A DNA stretch of 64,000 nucleotides from Bacteroides sp. 43_108 (GCA_001915545.1 MNQS01000003.1:1-64000), one strand, 5' to 3'; counted from the first letter of the stretch, positions 16,617 through 26,009 are shown. Numbers and translations: made by a program. The notes: a model not told the origin generated them from the sequence alone.

Positions 16617-17393
16617 ATGCGTTTTTTCATGTACCTAGCCTATGACGGGGCAAAATACCACGGATGGCAAATACAGCCAAACGGAATCAGCATACAAGAG
16701 GTGCTGATGAATGCCTTGTCAAAGCTGACACAAAAACCGACAGAAGTGACTGGAGCCGGAAGAACTGATGCGGGAGTCAATGCAAGGCTTATGACTGCAC
16801 ATTTCGACTGCGACCAACTGCTGTCAGGCACCAACAGCCGAGAGGAAACGGCGTGCAAATTCACCGAAAAACTAAACAGAATGCTTCCACAGGACATTGC
16901 CATTTATAAGACAGTGCCGGTGGCAGACAATGCACACGCCAGATTTGATGCCACATCGAGAACATATCAATATTTCCTGACTACGGCCAGAAATCCATTC
17001 ACCAGACATTATTCGTACAGATTCAACATGAAACCGGACTACGAACTGATGAACAAAGCGGCCAAGAAGCTTTTTGACTACACAGACTTCACCAGCTTCA
17101 GCAAACTGCATACAGACGTGAAAACGAACAACTGCAAGATTATGGAAGCCGGATGGAAACAGATTAATGAAGACGAGTGGGTGTTCACAATAAAAGCCGA
17201 CAGATTCTTGAGAAATATGGTAAGATCGATTGTCGGCACACTGCTTGACGTGGGACGCGGAAAGCTGTCAATAGAACAATTCTGCAGGATAATAGAAGGC
17301 AAGGACAGATGCCTGGCCGGAACAAGCGTTCCTGGAAATGCGCTTTTTCTTACAGATATAGAATATCCTGAAAGCATTTTCAACGTGGAATGA
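16617..17393 (+). CDS. truA: tRNA pseudouridine(38-40) synthase TruA
   Basis: A 258-residue enzyme that isomerises uridines at positions 38-40 of tRNA anticodon stems. The catalytic Asp lies in [11 protein letters not shown] (about residue 52). [17 protein letters not shown] at the N-terminus, [13 protein letters not shown] and [20 protein letters not shown] near the C-terminus are all TruA signatures. Length is standard. The ATG at 16617 begins [11 protein letters not shown]. The EamA transporter follows after 56 bases in the same orientation, a possible bicistronic unit. Confidence 0.95.
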   Translation: MRFFMYLAYDGAKYHGWQIQPNGISIQEVLMNALSKLTQKPTEVTGAGRTDAGVNARLMTAHFDCDQLLSGTNSREETACKFTEKLNRMLPQDIAIYKTVPVADNAHARFDATSRTYQYFLTTARNPFTRHYSYRFNMKPDYELMNKAAKKLFDYTDFTSFSKLHTDVKTNNCKIMEAGWKQINEDEWVFTIKADRFLRNMVRSIVGTLLDVGRGKLSIEQFCRIIEGKDRCLAGTSVPGNALFLTDIEYPESIFNVE

Positions 17394-17449
17394 ATGCGGA
17401 AAAACAAACATCCGTAAACAACTGTTACTCATAAATATTCATACAAAAA

Positions 17450-18370
17450 ATGTGGTTAATTTTAGCATTCGTCTCAGCATGTCTGCTTGGATTCTACGAC
17501 GTTTTCAAAAAGAAATCGCTTAAAAACAACGCTGTAGTACCAGTACTGTTCCTCAACACGATGTTCTCCAGCCTGATATTCCTGCCTTTCATAATAGCAT
17601 CGGCCAATGGAAATATCAGTGAGAGCTCGCTGTTCTACACGCACACCTACGGGTGGGAAGCTCACAAGTACATTTTGCTGAAATCGTGTATCGTACTCAG
17701 CTCATGGCTTTTCGGCTACTTCGGAATAAAGCATCTTCCGCTTACAATCGTAGGACCGATAAACGCAACACGCCCTGTCATGGTTCTAATCGGCGCACTC
17801 ACCTTCTTCGGCGAACGCCTCTCGCTGTTTCAGTGGCTGGGAGTAATTACTGCAATGTTCTCGCTGTTCATGCTCAGCCAGAGCGGCAAAAAAGAAGGCA
17901 TCGACTTTAAGCACAACAAATGGATTGTATTCGTATTGACATCGAACATTCTCGGTGCACTAAGCGGATTATACGACAAATTCTTGATGGCTTCGCCTGC
18001 AGCCGGAGGTGTGGGACTTGACAAAATGGCCGTACAGTCATGGTACAACATCTACCAATTCTTCATGATGGGAATAATGATGCTGATACTCTGGATGCCT
18101 ACACGAAAGAAAACTACACCGTTTCACTGGGATTGGTGCATCATTATGATTTCAATATTCCTGTCGGCTGCAGACTTCGTGTACTTCTACGCTCTCAGTC
18201 TTGACGGAGCAATGATAAGCATCGTATCTATGATAAGAAGAGGAAGCGTACTGGTTTCATTCACATTCGGAGCCTTGATTTTCAGAGAAAAGAATTTGAA
18301 ATCAAAGGTTGTAGACCTGATACTTGTACTTATAAGTATGATTTTCCTTTTCATCGGTACAAAGCAATAA
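17450..18370 (+). CDS. EamA/DMT family transporter
   Basis: A 306-residue membrane protein with about ten hydrophobic helices in two five-helix halves, the drug/metabolite transporter fold. The first half contains FVSACLLGFYDVFKKKSLKNN and the conserved GPINATRPVMVLIGALTFFGERLSLFQ, where the internal ERLS repeat marks the EamA signature; the second half ends IFREKNLKSKVVDLILVLISMIFLFIG. It may export or import a small metabolite; substrate unknown. It lies 56 bases after truA. No terminator is obvious downstream. Confidence 0.85.
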   Translation: MWLILAFVSACLLGFYDVFKKKSLKNNAVVPVLFLNTMFSSLIFLPFIIASANGNISESSLFYTHTYGWEAHKYILLKSCIVLSSWLFGYFGIKHLPLTIVGPINATRPVMVLIGALTFFGERLSLFQWLGVITAMFSLFMLSQSGKKEGIDFKHNKWIVFVLTSNILGALSGLYDKFLMASPAAGGVGLDKMAVQSWYNIYQFFMMGIMMLILWMPTRKKTTPFHWDWCIIMISIFLSAADFVYFYALSLDGAMISIVSMIRRGSVLVSFTFGALIFREKNLKSKVVDLILVLISMIFLFIGTKQ

Positions 18371-18724
18371 AAAAAATCAGCAACTATTTCATGAGCCTCT
18401 AACGATTATCAATAAAATCGATTTTATGAACAAAATACATCAAAACAGAGCAGAAATAAAGCCCATGCGCAACTATTCAGGAACAGACGGATAATTGACA
18501 AAACAACAAGACCAAGCGGGCATCCGGCATCAGTATGCCAGCACAGGCCAGACAAAAGACATCAACAAGCACTGAGGCATTGGAATTAAGATTTCACTTT
18601 GTCAGTTAATGAAAACAGATAGTAGTTATCGAAATAAACCAAAGCCACGATTTCACAAGCCCCATTTTATGCAATACTTTTGCATCAGAAAACAAAAAAA
18701 CTGACTTATAAAAGGATTTGCTTT
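18371..18724. other. intergenic stretch before the thrE-like operon
   Basis: About 350 bases without a supported gene. It holds the probable promoter at 18651-18682 and otherwise only A-rich, non-repeated sequence. No terminator hairpin, tRNA or riboswitch is seen. Confidence 0.6.
18651..18682 (+). promoter_or_regulatory. promoter of the thrE-like operon
   Basis: TTTC (18651-18654), 20 bases, TACTTTTG (18675-18682), a near match to the Bacteroidetes consensus. The predicted start lies about 35 bases before the ATG at 18725. Confidence 0.5.
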
Positions 18725-18916
18725 ATGGATAACATTTTGATGCTTGCGACTGCAAACTACAGTGAAAAAGCTTATTTGATCTGGGTTGTTCTGTTCTGCA
18801 CACTTGCTGTATGCTTCGGAAGAAAGATATTTCTAAAATCTATAAAGTTCAACATGAAGCATCACATACTAGAATGGGATCACAATCTGTGCTCTTATTG
18901 TGATGATGAAGAATAA
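18725..18916 (+). CDS. small membrane protein upstream of ThrE-like genes
   Basis: A 63-residue protein with one hydrophobic helix (LIWVVLFCTLAVCFG, residues 18-32), a basic patch, then an acidic Cys-containing tail (LCSYCDDEE). I do not recognise a family. The open frame extends 15 codons upstream to 18680, but the ATG at 18725 has AAGG about 10 bases upstream and gives a normal N-terminus. It ends five bases before the next gene, so it is almost certainly cotranscribed with, and may be a small partner of, the ThrE-like exporter. Confidence 0.55.
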   Translation: MDNILMLATANYSEKAYLIWVVLFCTLAVCFGRKIFLKSIKFNMKHHILEWDHNLCSYCDDEE

Positions 18917-18921
18917 CTAAA

Positions 18922-19698
18922 ATGGAGCAACACAATCGAATTAAGAACATCGCATGTTTTCTCACCGACTACTCCACAGCACTGCTTGCATGTGGAGCAT
19001 CGTCAGTGAGAATTGAGAAAAATGTAGCAAGAATTGCTGAAACGTATGATGTAAAAGCAGAATTGAGTATATTGACAAATCACATCATACTTACTGTTTG
19101 GGATAACAAATCGGATCATTCCTACAGCAATGTGGGAAAAACGAAAAACTCCACCATTAGTTTTTATATCAACACAGAACTAAGCAGACTTAGCTGGAGA
19201 ATACACGACAACTATTTAGAGTTGGAGAAAGCCTGCAAAGAATATGACCGAATCATCAATCATCCTAAAATCAACAGATGGTTGGTGCTTTTGCTGGTTG
19301 GTTTCGCCAATGCATCATTCTGCAGACTTTTTGGAGGCGACGCCTTGGCCATGCTTATTGTGTTTATAGCAACCTGCGTTGGTTATTGCCTCAAAATCAA
19401 GCTTTTGGAATGGAAATGGGATGCACGTATCGTGACAATTGCATCGGCCTATTGCTCTACAATAATAGGATGCATGTGCTACGTGTATGAACTGGGACAT
19501 ACGCCAGAACTGGCTGTAGGAACTAGCGTGCTGTATCTGGTGCCGGGAATACCGTTCATTAATTCCATCACAGACCTGATATACGGCCACAACGTATGCT
19601 TTGTCAGCAGACTCATCCATGCATCAGTTATAACTGTATGCCTTTCACTGGGACTCTGCCTGGGACTCGTTTCCATGAATTTCAACTTAATGCAATAA
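18922..19698 (+). CDS. threonine/serine exporter family protein, large subunit (ThrE N-terminal type)
   Basis: A 258-residue membrane protein matching the first half of ThrE (DUF1212). A soluble N-terminal domain of about 115 residues (CFLTDYSTALLACGASSVRIEKNVARIAE) precedes five hydrophobic helices. LVPGIPFINSITDLIYG is the characteristic motif of this half. The next gene encodes the second half (DUF3815 type), so the exporter is split. It probably exports serine/threonine or related metabolites; the split form is common in bacteria. Start is ATG at 18922, five bases after the small membrane protein. Confidence 0.85.
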   Translation: MEQHNRIKNIACFLTDYSTALLACGASSVRIEKNVARIAETYDVKAELSILTNHIILTVWDNKSDHSYSNVGKTKNSTISFYINTELSRLSWRIHDNYLELEKACKEYDRIINHPKINRWLVLLLVGFANASFCRLFGGDALAMLIVFIATCVGYCLKIKLLEWKWDARIVTIASAYCSTIIGCMCYVYELGHTPELAVGTSVLYLVPGIPFINSITDLIYGHNVCFVSRLIHASVITVCLSLGLCLGLVSMNFNLMQ

Positions 19699-19714
19699 AA
19701 CAACTCTGAATAAT

Positions 19715-20203
19715 ATGCTTATACTGCAGATATTGGAAGACGCGGCATTCGCAGCAGTTGCCGCTATTGGATTTTCAAGCATTAGCAATCCACCTAAAAA
19801 AGCATTCCCTATATGCGCCCTTCTGGCAGCCGTAGGACACAGCCTGCGCTTCGTATTAATGGATGTGTTCAACTGGAACATTGTCTGTGCCGGTTTTCTG
19901 GCATCACTCGCCATAGGTTTTTTGGCTGTAAAATTGTCAAGAGTAGCAAAATGTCCGGCAGAGACTTTCTCATTCCCTTCATTGCTGCCGATGATTCCTG
20001 GTATGTACGCCTACAGAACCATTCAAGCTACAGTTCTCTGCCTTAAAGCAGAAGAAGAGGCTGAATACATGCACAACATGTACCTGCTTACATTCAACGG
20101 CCTCACATGTATAACTGTAATTACTGTAATGGTAATCGGTGTAACCCTGCCGATATTCCTGCTAGAGAAACTATCCTTCAAGGCAACAAAGGAACAAGCT
20201 TAA
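19715..20203 (+). CDS. threonine/serine exporter family protein, small subunit (ThrE C-terminal type)
   Basis: A 162-residue membrane protein with about five hydrophobic helices, corresponding to the C-terminal half of ThrE (ThrE_2/DUF3815). SFPSLLPMIPGMYAYRTIQA parallels the LVPGIPF motif of the large subunit, reflecting an internal ancestral repeat. It begins 16 bases after the large-subunit gene and ends three bases before the LysR regulator, so the three form one operon. Confidence 0.85.
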   Translation: MLILQILEDAAFAAVAAIGFSSISNPPKKAFPICALLAAVGHSLRFVLMDVFNWNIVCAGFLASLAIGFLAVKLSRVAKCPAETFSFPSLLPMIPGMYAYRTIQATVLCLKAEEEAEYMHNMYLLTFNGLTCITVITVMVIGVTLPIFLLEKLSFKATKEQA

Positions 20204-20206
20204 AAG

Positions 20207-21121
20207 ATGGAATTAAGACAACTGAAATATTTCGTCAAACTAGCCGAACTGCTGAACTACTCTGAAGCGGCGAAAGCTCTGTATATATCGCAAAGTACTC
20301 TTTCACAACAGATTAAGCAATTGGAAAACGAGCTCAATTGCCAACTGTTGGAAAGAAACAGTCATACGGTGACACTTACCGACAACGGCAAGGTACTGCT
20401 TGACGAAGCAATGAAGACAATCGACCATGCCAATGCCTGCATAGACAGGATCAACGACGTCAGAAATCTTCAAAGCGGTACTCTGAACATAGGCGCGACA
20501 TATACATTTTCGCCCATTATATCAGAGTCGGTTCTGCAATTCATGAAAAAATATCCGCACATCAAACTGAACATCTTCTGCAAAAGCATGGAAGAGCTCA
20601 TCGTGATGCTGCAAAGACAAGAAGTGGACTTTGTACTGTCGTATAAGCCGGACGGCCATTATGAAAACATCGATTCGCACGTACTGTTCGAAAACAAGCT
20701 TTGCGTTGTTGTGAACAACGAACATCCGCTGGCAAGGAAAGAAAGCGTAACGCCTATTGAACTGCAGAAATACAAATTCGCCCTTCCATCAAAAGGCATG
20801 CAGGCAAGAAATACGCTCGACGCCATTCTGGACGAAAAAGATATAGAATTGAATATTTCGCTGGAAATAAACGACATAAGCATACTTCTTGGTTTGGTTC
20901 AGAAGAGCAGTTTGGCAACATTTGTTTCACGAGCAAGCATACCTGAGCACTGCAATCTTGCAGCAATTCCGCTTGATTCATCAAACTGCGAAATGGAAGG
21001 ATGCGTGCATCTGGCAAAAGGCCGTTATGTAAAGAAGGCTACCAAAGAGTTTATCGAAATGCTCACTGAAACCGATTCTATCATAATGATGCGCCACAAA
21101 TGGTTTGAAGACATTCATTAA
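20207..21121 (+). CDS. LysR-family transcriptional regulator
   Basis: A 304-residue regulator. Residues 1-60 form the winged HTH (LRQLKYFVKLAELLNYSEAAKALYISQSTLSQQIKQLE), and residues 90-295 form the type-2 periplasmic-binding-like effector domain. Similarity is to the CynR/CysB-like group. It is the last gene of the exporter operon, three bases after the small subunit, and may control that operon. LysR genes are more often divergent from their target, so the co-directional arrangement is slightly unusual. No effector can be named. Confidence 0.9.
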   Translation: MELRQLKYFVKLAELLNYSEAAKALYISQSTLSQQIKQLENELNCQLLERNSHTVTLTDNGKVLLDEAMKTIDHANACIDRINDVRNLQSGTLNIGATYTFSPIISESVLQFMKKYPHIKLNIFCKSMEELIVMLQRQEVDFVLSYKPDGHYENIDSHVLFENKLCVVVNNEHPLARKESVTPIELQKYKFALPSKGMQARNTLDAILDEKDIELNISLEINDISILLGLVQKSSLATFVSRASIPEHCNLAAIPLDSSNCEMEGCVHLAKGRYVKKATKEFIEMLTETDSIIMMRHKWFEDIH

Positions 21122-21173
21122 TAATATAACCCAACACTTTTTATTAAAAACAATCCTGAAGGAACGGATTCTA

Positions 21174-21203
21174 CTCCTGAGGTCAGAGTTCTGATCTCAG
21201 GAG
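21174..21203. other. 14-base-pair hairpin in a convergent gap
   Basis: CTCCTGAG-G-TCAGA and TCTGA-T-CTCAGGAG form an almost perfect hairpin with a two-base loop. It lies between the LysR gene ending at 21121 and the convergent PAP2 gene ending at 21273. It may act as a bidirectional transcript end, although no T-run follows on either strand. Confidence 0.55.
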
Positions 21204-21272
21204 CGATTCGATTCCACAATACCATAAAAATCACAGCAAGCGACTGGAAGAGAGAAAAAACATCACACACTT

Positions 21273-22676
21273 TTAGAAAAGAATCTTCCAGGTTGATCCC
21301 ATCAACCAACGGCTTCTGAAAAAGTCAGAAAAAGCATGATTGTAATCACAATAGAAACCAATATTGTATTTCTTTGATGTCATGCAATCCATAGACACTC
21401 CGCAACCAAGTTCAAAACAGTTGTCGCCTTTAAAACGTATAAGCGAAGAACCATCCTCTACACTGCAAAACGAGCCAGACGGCGTGAAACGGTCGCCGAC
21501 ATACAGGCGTGCTGAAAAACGTGTACCAAACATTACCGGTGAAGAAATCTTTGCGGCCAAATCAAAGTGGTACATATCGATGCTCGTACCATAAACGTCC
21601 GAAGCATCGAGTGATGCATCGTCTGAAAATCCAACCTTAGCCATTACTGTAGAAAGGCGAGCCATAGCCTCTATTGCAAAATAGCTGTTGAAATACATGC
21701 TGGCATCTACACCTACAGTAAAAGATGAACCGGTAGAAATTTTAGCTCTTCCACTGAAATCCTCTGGAAATTCAAAACATGAAGAGGATATATTTCCATT
21801 ACCAGACTCCATTCCTGAATAGAGAGAAAATGCCGAAGGACGTCCGTAAAAATTTATTGAACGCTTGATATCATACATATTCATCTTGACAGGAGAAATA
21901 CCGCGCCCATTGAGAATCTTGTCTGTCAGGAAATAAGAAACATTTGTTGCCACCACTCCTATTCCAGCACCGACCATCACCTGATTCACCCAATGCCTGT
22001 TATGGCGCAAACGCAGAAATTGAGTTGCCGTAGCGGCAGCATATCCTCCGACACTTATCCAGGGACTTATGTGTCCGTATTCACGGCTCAGAATTGTGGC
22101 ACTCATAAAAGCTAACGCCGAATGTCCAGAAGGGAAAGCATCTGAACGCGTACCGTCAGGCCCGTTCTCATCATATAATTCTTTGAAAGTCAAAGCTATA
22201 CCCGACGTAAGAGCCAAAGACATGGAATTGCTCAGAAGCATACGTTCCCACGAGCTGCGGCTCTGCACCCCAGACGCTTTCATGACCCAAGCAGTGGCCA
22301 AAGGCAAAACTGCAACACCATAATCAGCCAAATCATAGTTGGTTTTCTTAAACACACCTGCACGTTTGTTGAAATCCTTCTCAGTAAATGACAATATTAT
22401 ACCTCTGGCCAACTGTGAATGGCCGTCGAAGTTGTATTTCATTTCATCAATGACAGACTGATCCTCATAAGTATGAAGCAGGTTACGGGCTTGTTTCTGC
22501 GCCTCCAGTTCAATCATCATCTGCTCTATCTCACGCATATACGACGTATCTATCGGTTCATAACGATACGGCTGAGGATAAGAATACTCAGAGGAATCTC
22601 CAACTTCCTGTGAAAAAGCAAGATGATTGACCAAAAAGAGCAAGAGAAAAAATATTATTCTCATAAAAAAATTCAT
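21273..22676 (-). CDS. PAP2-like phosphatase with C-terminal beta-barrel-like region
   Basis: A secreted protein of about 467 residues with a signal peptide (MRIIFFLLLFLVNHLAFSQ). Residues 120-230 hold a PAP2-like segment: FPSGHSALAFMS and LRHNRHWVNQV. The histidines of the second and third motifs are present, but the first motif (usually K-x6-RP) reads RSDA before FPSGH, and the Asp after HWxx is Gln, so phosphatase activity is doubtful. The C-terminal 200 residues alternate like beta strands. A TATCTTTG box at 22684-22691 would put the transcript start only a few bases before the ATG at 22676; the next Met at 22664 also gives a signal peptide. Confidence 0.75.
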   Translation of the reverse strand: MNFFMRIIFFLLLFLVNHLAFSQEVGDSSEYSYPQPYRYEPIDTSYMREIEQMMIELEAQKQARNLLHTYEDQSVIDEMKYNFDGHSQLARGIILSFTEKDFNKRAGVFKKTNYDLADYGVAVLPLATAWVMKASGVQSRSSWERMLLSNSMSLALTSGIALTFKELYDENGPDGTRSDAFPSGHSALAFMSATILSREYGHISPWISVGGYAAATATQFLRLRHNRHWVNQVMVGAGIGVVATNVSYFLTDKILNGRGISPVKMNMYDIKRSINFYGRPSAFSLYSGMESGNGNISSSCFEFPEDFSGRAKISTGSSFTVGVDASMYFNSYFAIEAMARLSTVMAKVGFSDDASLDASDVYGTSIDMYHFDLAAKISSPVMFGTRFSARLYVGDRFTPSGSFCSVEDGSSLIRFKGDNCFELGCGVSMDCMTSKKYNIGFYCDYNHAFSDFFRSRWLMGSTWKILF

Positions 22677-22683
22677 TTTGCCG

Positions 22684-22691
22684 CAAAGATA
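22684..22691 (-). promoter_or_regulatory. -7 box of the PAP2 gene
   Basis: Minus strand TATCTTTG ending eight bases before the ATG at 22676. It implies a very short leader or translation from the ATG at 22664. No clear -33 box. Confidence 0.5.
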
Positions 22692-22746
22692 CATAAAACG
22701 GCAGAATTAATGTAATATTCAAGTTTCGGGTAAATCAAAGTTTTAC

Positions 22747-22754
22747 TAACTTTG
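22747..22754 (+). promoter_or_regulatory. -7 box of the DUF3256 gene
   Basis: TAACTTTG with TTTC 19 bases upstream. The start would lie about 25 bases before the ATG at 22782, divergent from the PAP2 promoter. Confidence 0.5.
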
Positions 22755-22781
22755 CAAAAACGGAAAGAAAAGAAAGAAAAA

Positions 22782-23420
22782 ATGAAAAAAATATTATCAC
22801 TTTTGCTCATCTTGGCTTTTGCACAAAACAATTATGCACAAAGCATGCGTCAAATAATGGTATCGATGCCAGACAGCATAATGCCGCTTTTGACAAAAGT
22901 GAACAGAGAAGACTGTATGGACTATCTGGACAGCAAAATGAAAGCAGAAGTAACCAACAGAATCGGAAGCAAAAGTGAGATGACAAAGATTACAGACGAC
23001 TATGCCCAGTTCAAACTAAGCAAGTCCTCTGAAAGAACATTCAAACTGCTTCCTACTGCAGACAACGACACTATCATCTGCATGATAACAACCTGTTGTG
23101 GACCGGTATGCGACAGCAAACTGGATTTTTTCGACAACAAATGGAACAGATACAAAAAAAGAATCATTGAGCCGCCTACACTGAAAGACTTCATCAGCAA
23201 GCCGGACTCCATCAATGAAGACAAATTCAACAATCTGCTCAACAAGGCAGACATCCTGCTTATGAAAGCCGATTTCAAGAACAACTCAAACGATCTGACT
23301 CTGACCCTCACGACAAATGAATATCTGAATGAGGACGACAGAGAATCCCTGAAACCATTTTTCAAGAAAGAAATAACATTGGAATGGAACGGAAAGAAGT
23401 TCGAAAAGAAATCCAAATGA
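22782..23420 (+). CDS. DUF3256 family secreted protein
   Basis: A 212-residue secreted protein with signal peptide MKKILSLLLILAFAQNNYAQ. It matches the DUF3256 family: SMRQIMVSMPDSIMPLLTKVNREDCMDYLDSKMKAEV at the N-terminus is typical; the family is found in Bacteroides/Prevotella and has no assigned function. Four Cys are present, including CCGPVC, possible disulfides. The frame opens 10 codons earlier at a non-ATG, but the ATG at 22782 alone gives a signal peptide. The fucosidase gene begins 103 bases downstream. Confidence 0.8.
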   Translation: MKKILSLLLILAFAQNNYAQSMRQIMVSMPDSIMPLLTKVNREDCMDYLDSKMKAEVTNRIGSKSEMTKITDDYAQFKLSKSSERTFKLLPTADNDTIICMITTCCGPVCDSKLDFFDNKWNRYKKRIIEPPTLKDFISKPDSINEDKFNNLLNKADILLMKADFKNNSNDLTLTLTTNEYLNEDDRESLKPFFKKEITLEWNGKKFEKKSK

Positions 23421-23523
23421 TGCATTTTTCAATGTGTCATTTGGATTAATATTATATGCAAAACAACCAGGAAAACACATAAAGTCGATTATTTCGATAT
23501 CACATAAACCCAAATCAATTATT

Positions 23524-25572
23524 ATGAAAAAAACTTATTCTAAAATCCTATCGTGTTTATTTACTTTAATGTACTGCAATGTTTCGTATGCTCAAAACAC
23601 GATAAGATACACGTTTGACGACACAAAGACTGAATGGGAAGCCATTAAAGGCAGTGCTGAAACAATACAAACAGGCGCATATAAGGGAAAAGCGCTGAAG
23701 ATTCATCCAAACAGCACCATAAAACTGGATGTTGACCTGCAGCCTTCATCAACGTATCGCTTGACAGCATGGATGCGCACCGAAAGCGGAGCCGACGCTG
23801 TAACCATCATGACAGACAAGCTGGGCAAAAACAACATCAGCGGAAGTACAGCACTTGCATCATGGACTAAAATTGAAAAAGATATAAACGTATCGGCCAA
23901 CCAGCACGAAGCCGAAATAAAGATTGTATTCGAAAACACTCAGGGTTCAACCAATGCCTGGGTTGACGAAATCGAACTTGTCAGAACCGGAACCTTCAAA
24001 GAAAAGATATATGCAGGCATTCCGCCTGAAATAAAACGGGAAAGCAAGGAACATCTCGGAATCAAGACCCAGCCAGACAGTGTCATAAAGTGGATGCTGG
24101 ACGACAAAATCGGAATGTTCATCCACTGGGGACTTTATGCAGGACCGGCAAAAGGCGAATGGTATATGGAAAACAAAGGCATAAGACCTGAGGAATACCG
24201 AAAACTTGCCTACAAGGAATCTGGTGACGAATATTTCACAGCAAAAGATTTCAATGCCGACAAATGGGCTGAACTTGCCAAAAACATCGGTGCTAAATAC
24301 ATGTGCATGACAACACAGCACCATGACGGCTATGCACTGTTTGAAAGCAAATACATGAACGCCTTTACATCCAAACAGACGCACAACAGAGATTTCGTAA
24401 AAGAATATACCGATGCTTGCAGAAAAGCCGGACTCAAGGTAGGCCTCTACAAAACACTAATCAACTGGCGCTTCCCTGGATACTATGACATCTACGGTAC
24501 AAACTGCCTGCGTAACAAGTTTGGATACACCACAGATGCAAGCCACAAGGAAAATGCCCGATTGATGAAAGAAGAGCTGTACTGCCAGACCAAGGAACTG
24601 ATGACAAAGTACGGAAAGATCGACCATATATTCTGGGACGGCGGATGGATTGGCCAACAAGGTTCTGATGCAGACGGAGCGCCATTCTGGGAATCAGGCA
24701 AATATATGGACCCAAACAACGAATGGCCTATAAATGAATATTTTCAAGACATCGACAGTGTCACAGGCAAGCCTCTTGGCCTGATGGGTATCGTAAGAAA
24801 ATATCAGCCGAACGTCGTTGTAAACAGCAGATGCGGATGGATTGGCGATTTCGGCAATGAAGAAGGCGGTGGAGAAGTCAAAGGCGAAATAAGAAGCGGA
24901 GTTGTTGAAAAATGCTTTACCATAGCTCCGGGCTGGGGATATACAACAGCCATGGAAGACCCGACCAAGATAATGCCGATAACGCGTATAAAAAGAATAT
25001 TTGCAGATTGCATGGTTCGCAACATGTGCTTCCTCATAAATGTAGGTCCGGACAGACACGGCAATGTTCCTAAACCGGTAGAAGACAGACTATTGGAGTT
25101 CGGCAATTGGATAAAGAAAATTCGTGATGCAGTATATTCGACACGTGGAGGACCATGGCAGCCTGTAGACGGACAATACGGCTTCACATATAAAGACAAT
25201 AAGATATATCTCTATCTTCTTGGAGAATATGCCGACGAAGACTTCCTGATGCCTCAAATGGACAAAGGCATGAAGATAAAGAAAGCCTACAACCTCTACA
25301 CCGGAGAGAAAATAAAAGTATCCCGAAAGAGCGGCAACATTTATCTGAAAAACATAAATGCAGAAAAGGATGACATTACTGTTATTGCAATCGAACTGAA
25401 CAGAAATGTAAGAAAGACAAACGCTGAAGCAGAAGAAAATTCTGACAGGTTTTTAAATCAAATATATATTGAAAGCTGTATCGCCTGCAACACGATGCAG
25501 CTTTCAATGTTTTTAAATCTGTTCATACAAGATATTCCAACTGTGCCAACAAACATATTCACACTGTGTTAA
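23524..25572 (+). CDS. alpha-L-fucosidase, GH29, with N-terminal carbohydrate-binding-like domain
   Basis: A 682-residue secreted enzyme expected to release alpha-linked fucose from glycans. Signal peptide MKKTYSKILSCLFTLMYCNVSYAQ. Residues 25-165 look like a jelly-roll carbohydrate-binding module (RLTAWMRTESGADAVTI, AWVDEIELVRTG). The GH29 barrel follows: FIHWGLYAGPAKGEWY, CMTTQHHDGYALF, and the nucleophile Asp372 in IFWDGGW. The start at 23524 is chosen for the signal peptide. Oddly, the frame continues 25 or more codons past the natural end of the family and through the terminator at 25471-25512 (see findings), ending LFIQDIPTVPTNIFTLC. Confidence 0.9.
   Translation: MKKTYSKILSCLFTLMYCNVSYAQNTIRYTFDDTKTEWEAIKGSAETIQTGAYKGKALKIHPNSTIKLDVDLQPSSTYRLTAWMRTESGADAVTIMTDKLGKNNISGSTALASWTKIEKDINVSANQHEAEIKIVFENTQGSTNAWVDEIELVRTGTFKEKIYAGIPPEIKRESKEHLGIKTQPDSVIKWMLDDKIGMFIHWGLYAGPAKGEWYMENKGIRPEEYRKLAYKESGDEYFTAKDFNADKWAELAKNIGAKYMCMTTQHHDGYALFESKYMNAFTSKQTHNRDFVKEYTDACRKAGLKVGLYKTLINWRFPGYYDIYGTNCLRNKFGYTTDASHKENARLMKEELYCQTKELMTKYGKIDHIFWDGGWIGQQGSDADGAPFWESGKYMDPNNEWPINEYFQDIDSVTGKPLGLMGIVRKYQPNVVVNSRCGWIGDFGNEEGGGEVKGEIRSGVVEKCFTIAPGWGYTTAMEDPTKIMPITRIKRIFADCMVRNMCFLINVGPDRHGNVPKPVEDRLLEFGNWIKKIRDAVYSTRGGPWQPVDGQYGFTYKDNKIYLYLLGEYADEDFLMPQMDKGMKIKKAYNLYTGEKIKVSRKSGNIYLKNINAEKDDITVIAIELNRNVRKTNAEAEENSDRFLNQIYIESCIACNTMQLSMFLNLFIQDIPTVPTNIFTLC
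25471..25512 (+). terminator. terminator lying inside the fucosidase reading frame
   Basis: GAAAGCTGTATCG and CGATGCAGCTTTC pair over 13 positions (one wobble) around a nine-base loop, followed by AATGTTTTTAA. It sits about 60 bases before the stop codon of the GH29 frame. Confidence 0.75.
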
Positions 25573-25680
25573 CAACTCAACGATGCAGTGTTAGAACAAG
25601 CGGGAAAGATTATAAACACAAAACAGAAACATTACGAACTCCGACAACTCCCATATCTCATGCAGGAAACTGCAATATAC

Positions 25681-25732
25681 AAAATGCGGGACATCTGAAA
25701 ATAAATCACTTCAGATGTCCCGCATTTTTTCC
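25681..25732. terminator. bidirectional terminator between GH29 and L31 genes
   Basis: AAAATGCGGGACATCTGA and TCAGATGTCCCGCATTTTTT form a long perfect hairpin with T-runs on both strands. It lies just past the stop codon of rpmE2 on the minus strand. Confidence 0.9.
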
Positions 25733-25754
25733 TCGAACCCGAAGAAAAATATGA

Positions 25755-26009
25755 TTATTTTTTCTTCATTGCAGCGTAACGGTTCATGAACTTGTCTACA
25801 CGTCCGGCTGTGTCAACGAGCTTAGCCTTACCTGTGTAGAAAGGATGAGATGAGCTTGAGATTTCAAGCTTTACAACTGGATATTCCTGACCCTCAAAAA
25901 CTTCAGTGTCGTTAGTCTTGCAGCAAGACTGAGAAAGGAACATTTCGCCATTTGACATATCCTTAAATATCACTGGACGATAATTCTCTGGATGGATACC
26001 TTTTTTCAT
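25755..26009 (-). CDS. rpmE2: 50S ribosomal protein L31 type B
   Basis: An 84-residue ribosomal protein. [28 protein letters not shown] and the conserved [28 protein letters not shown] are diagnostic of type B L31. The zinc-binding CxxC of type A is absent, as expected. Single-gene unit with a clear promoter and terminator. Confidence 0.95.
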   Translation of the reverse strand: MKKGIHPENYRPVIFKDMSNGEMFLSQSCCKTNDTEVFEGQEYPVVKLEISSSSHPFYTGKAKLVDTAGRVDKFMNRYAAMKKK

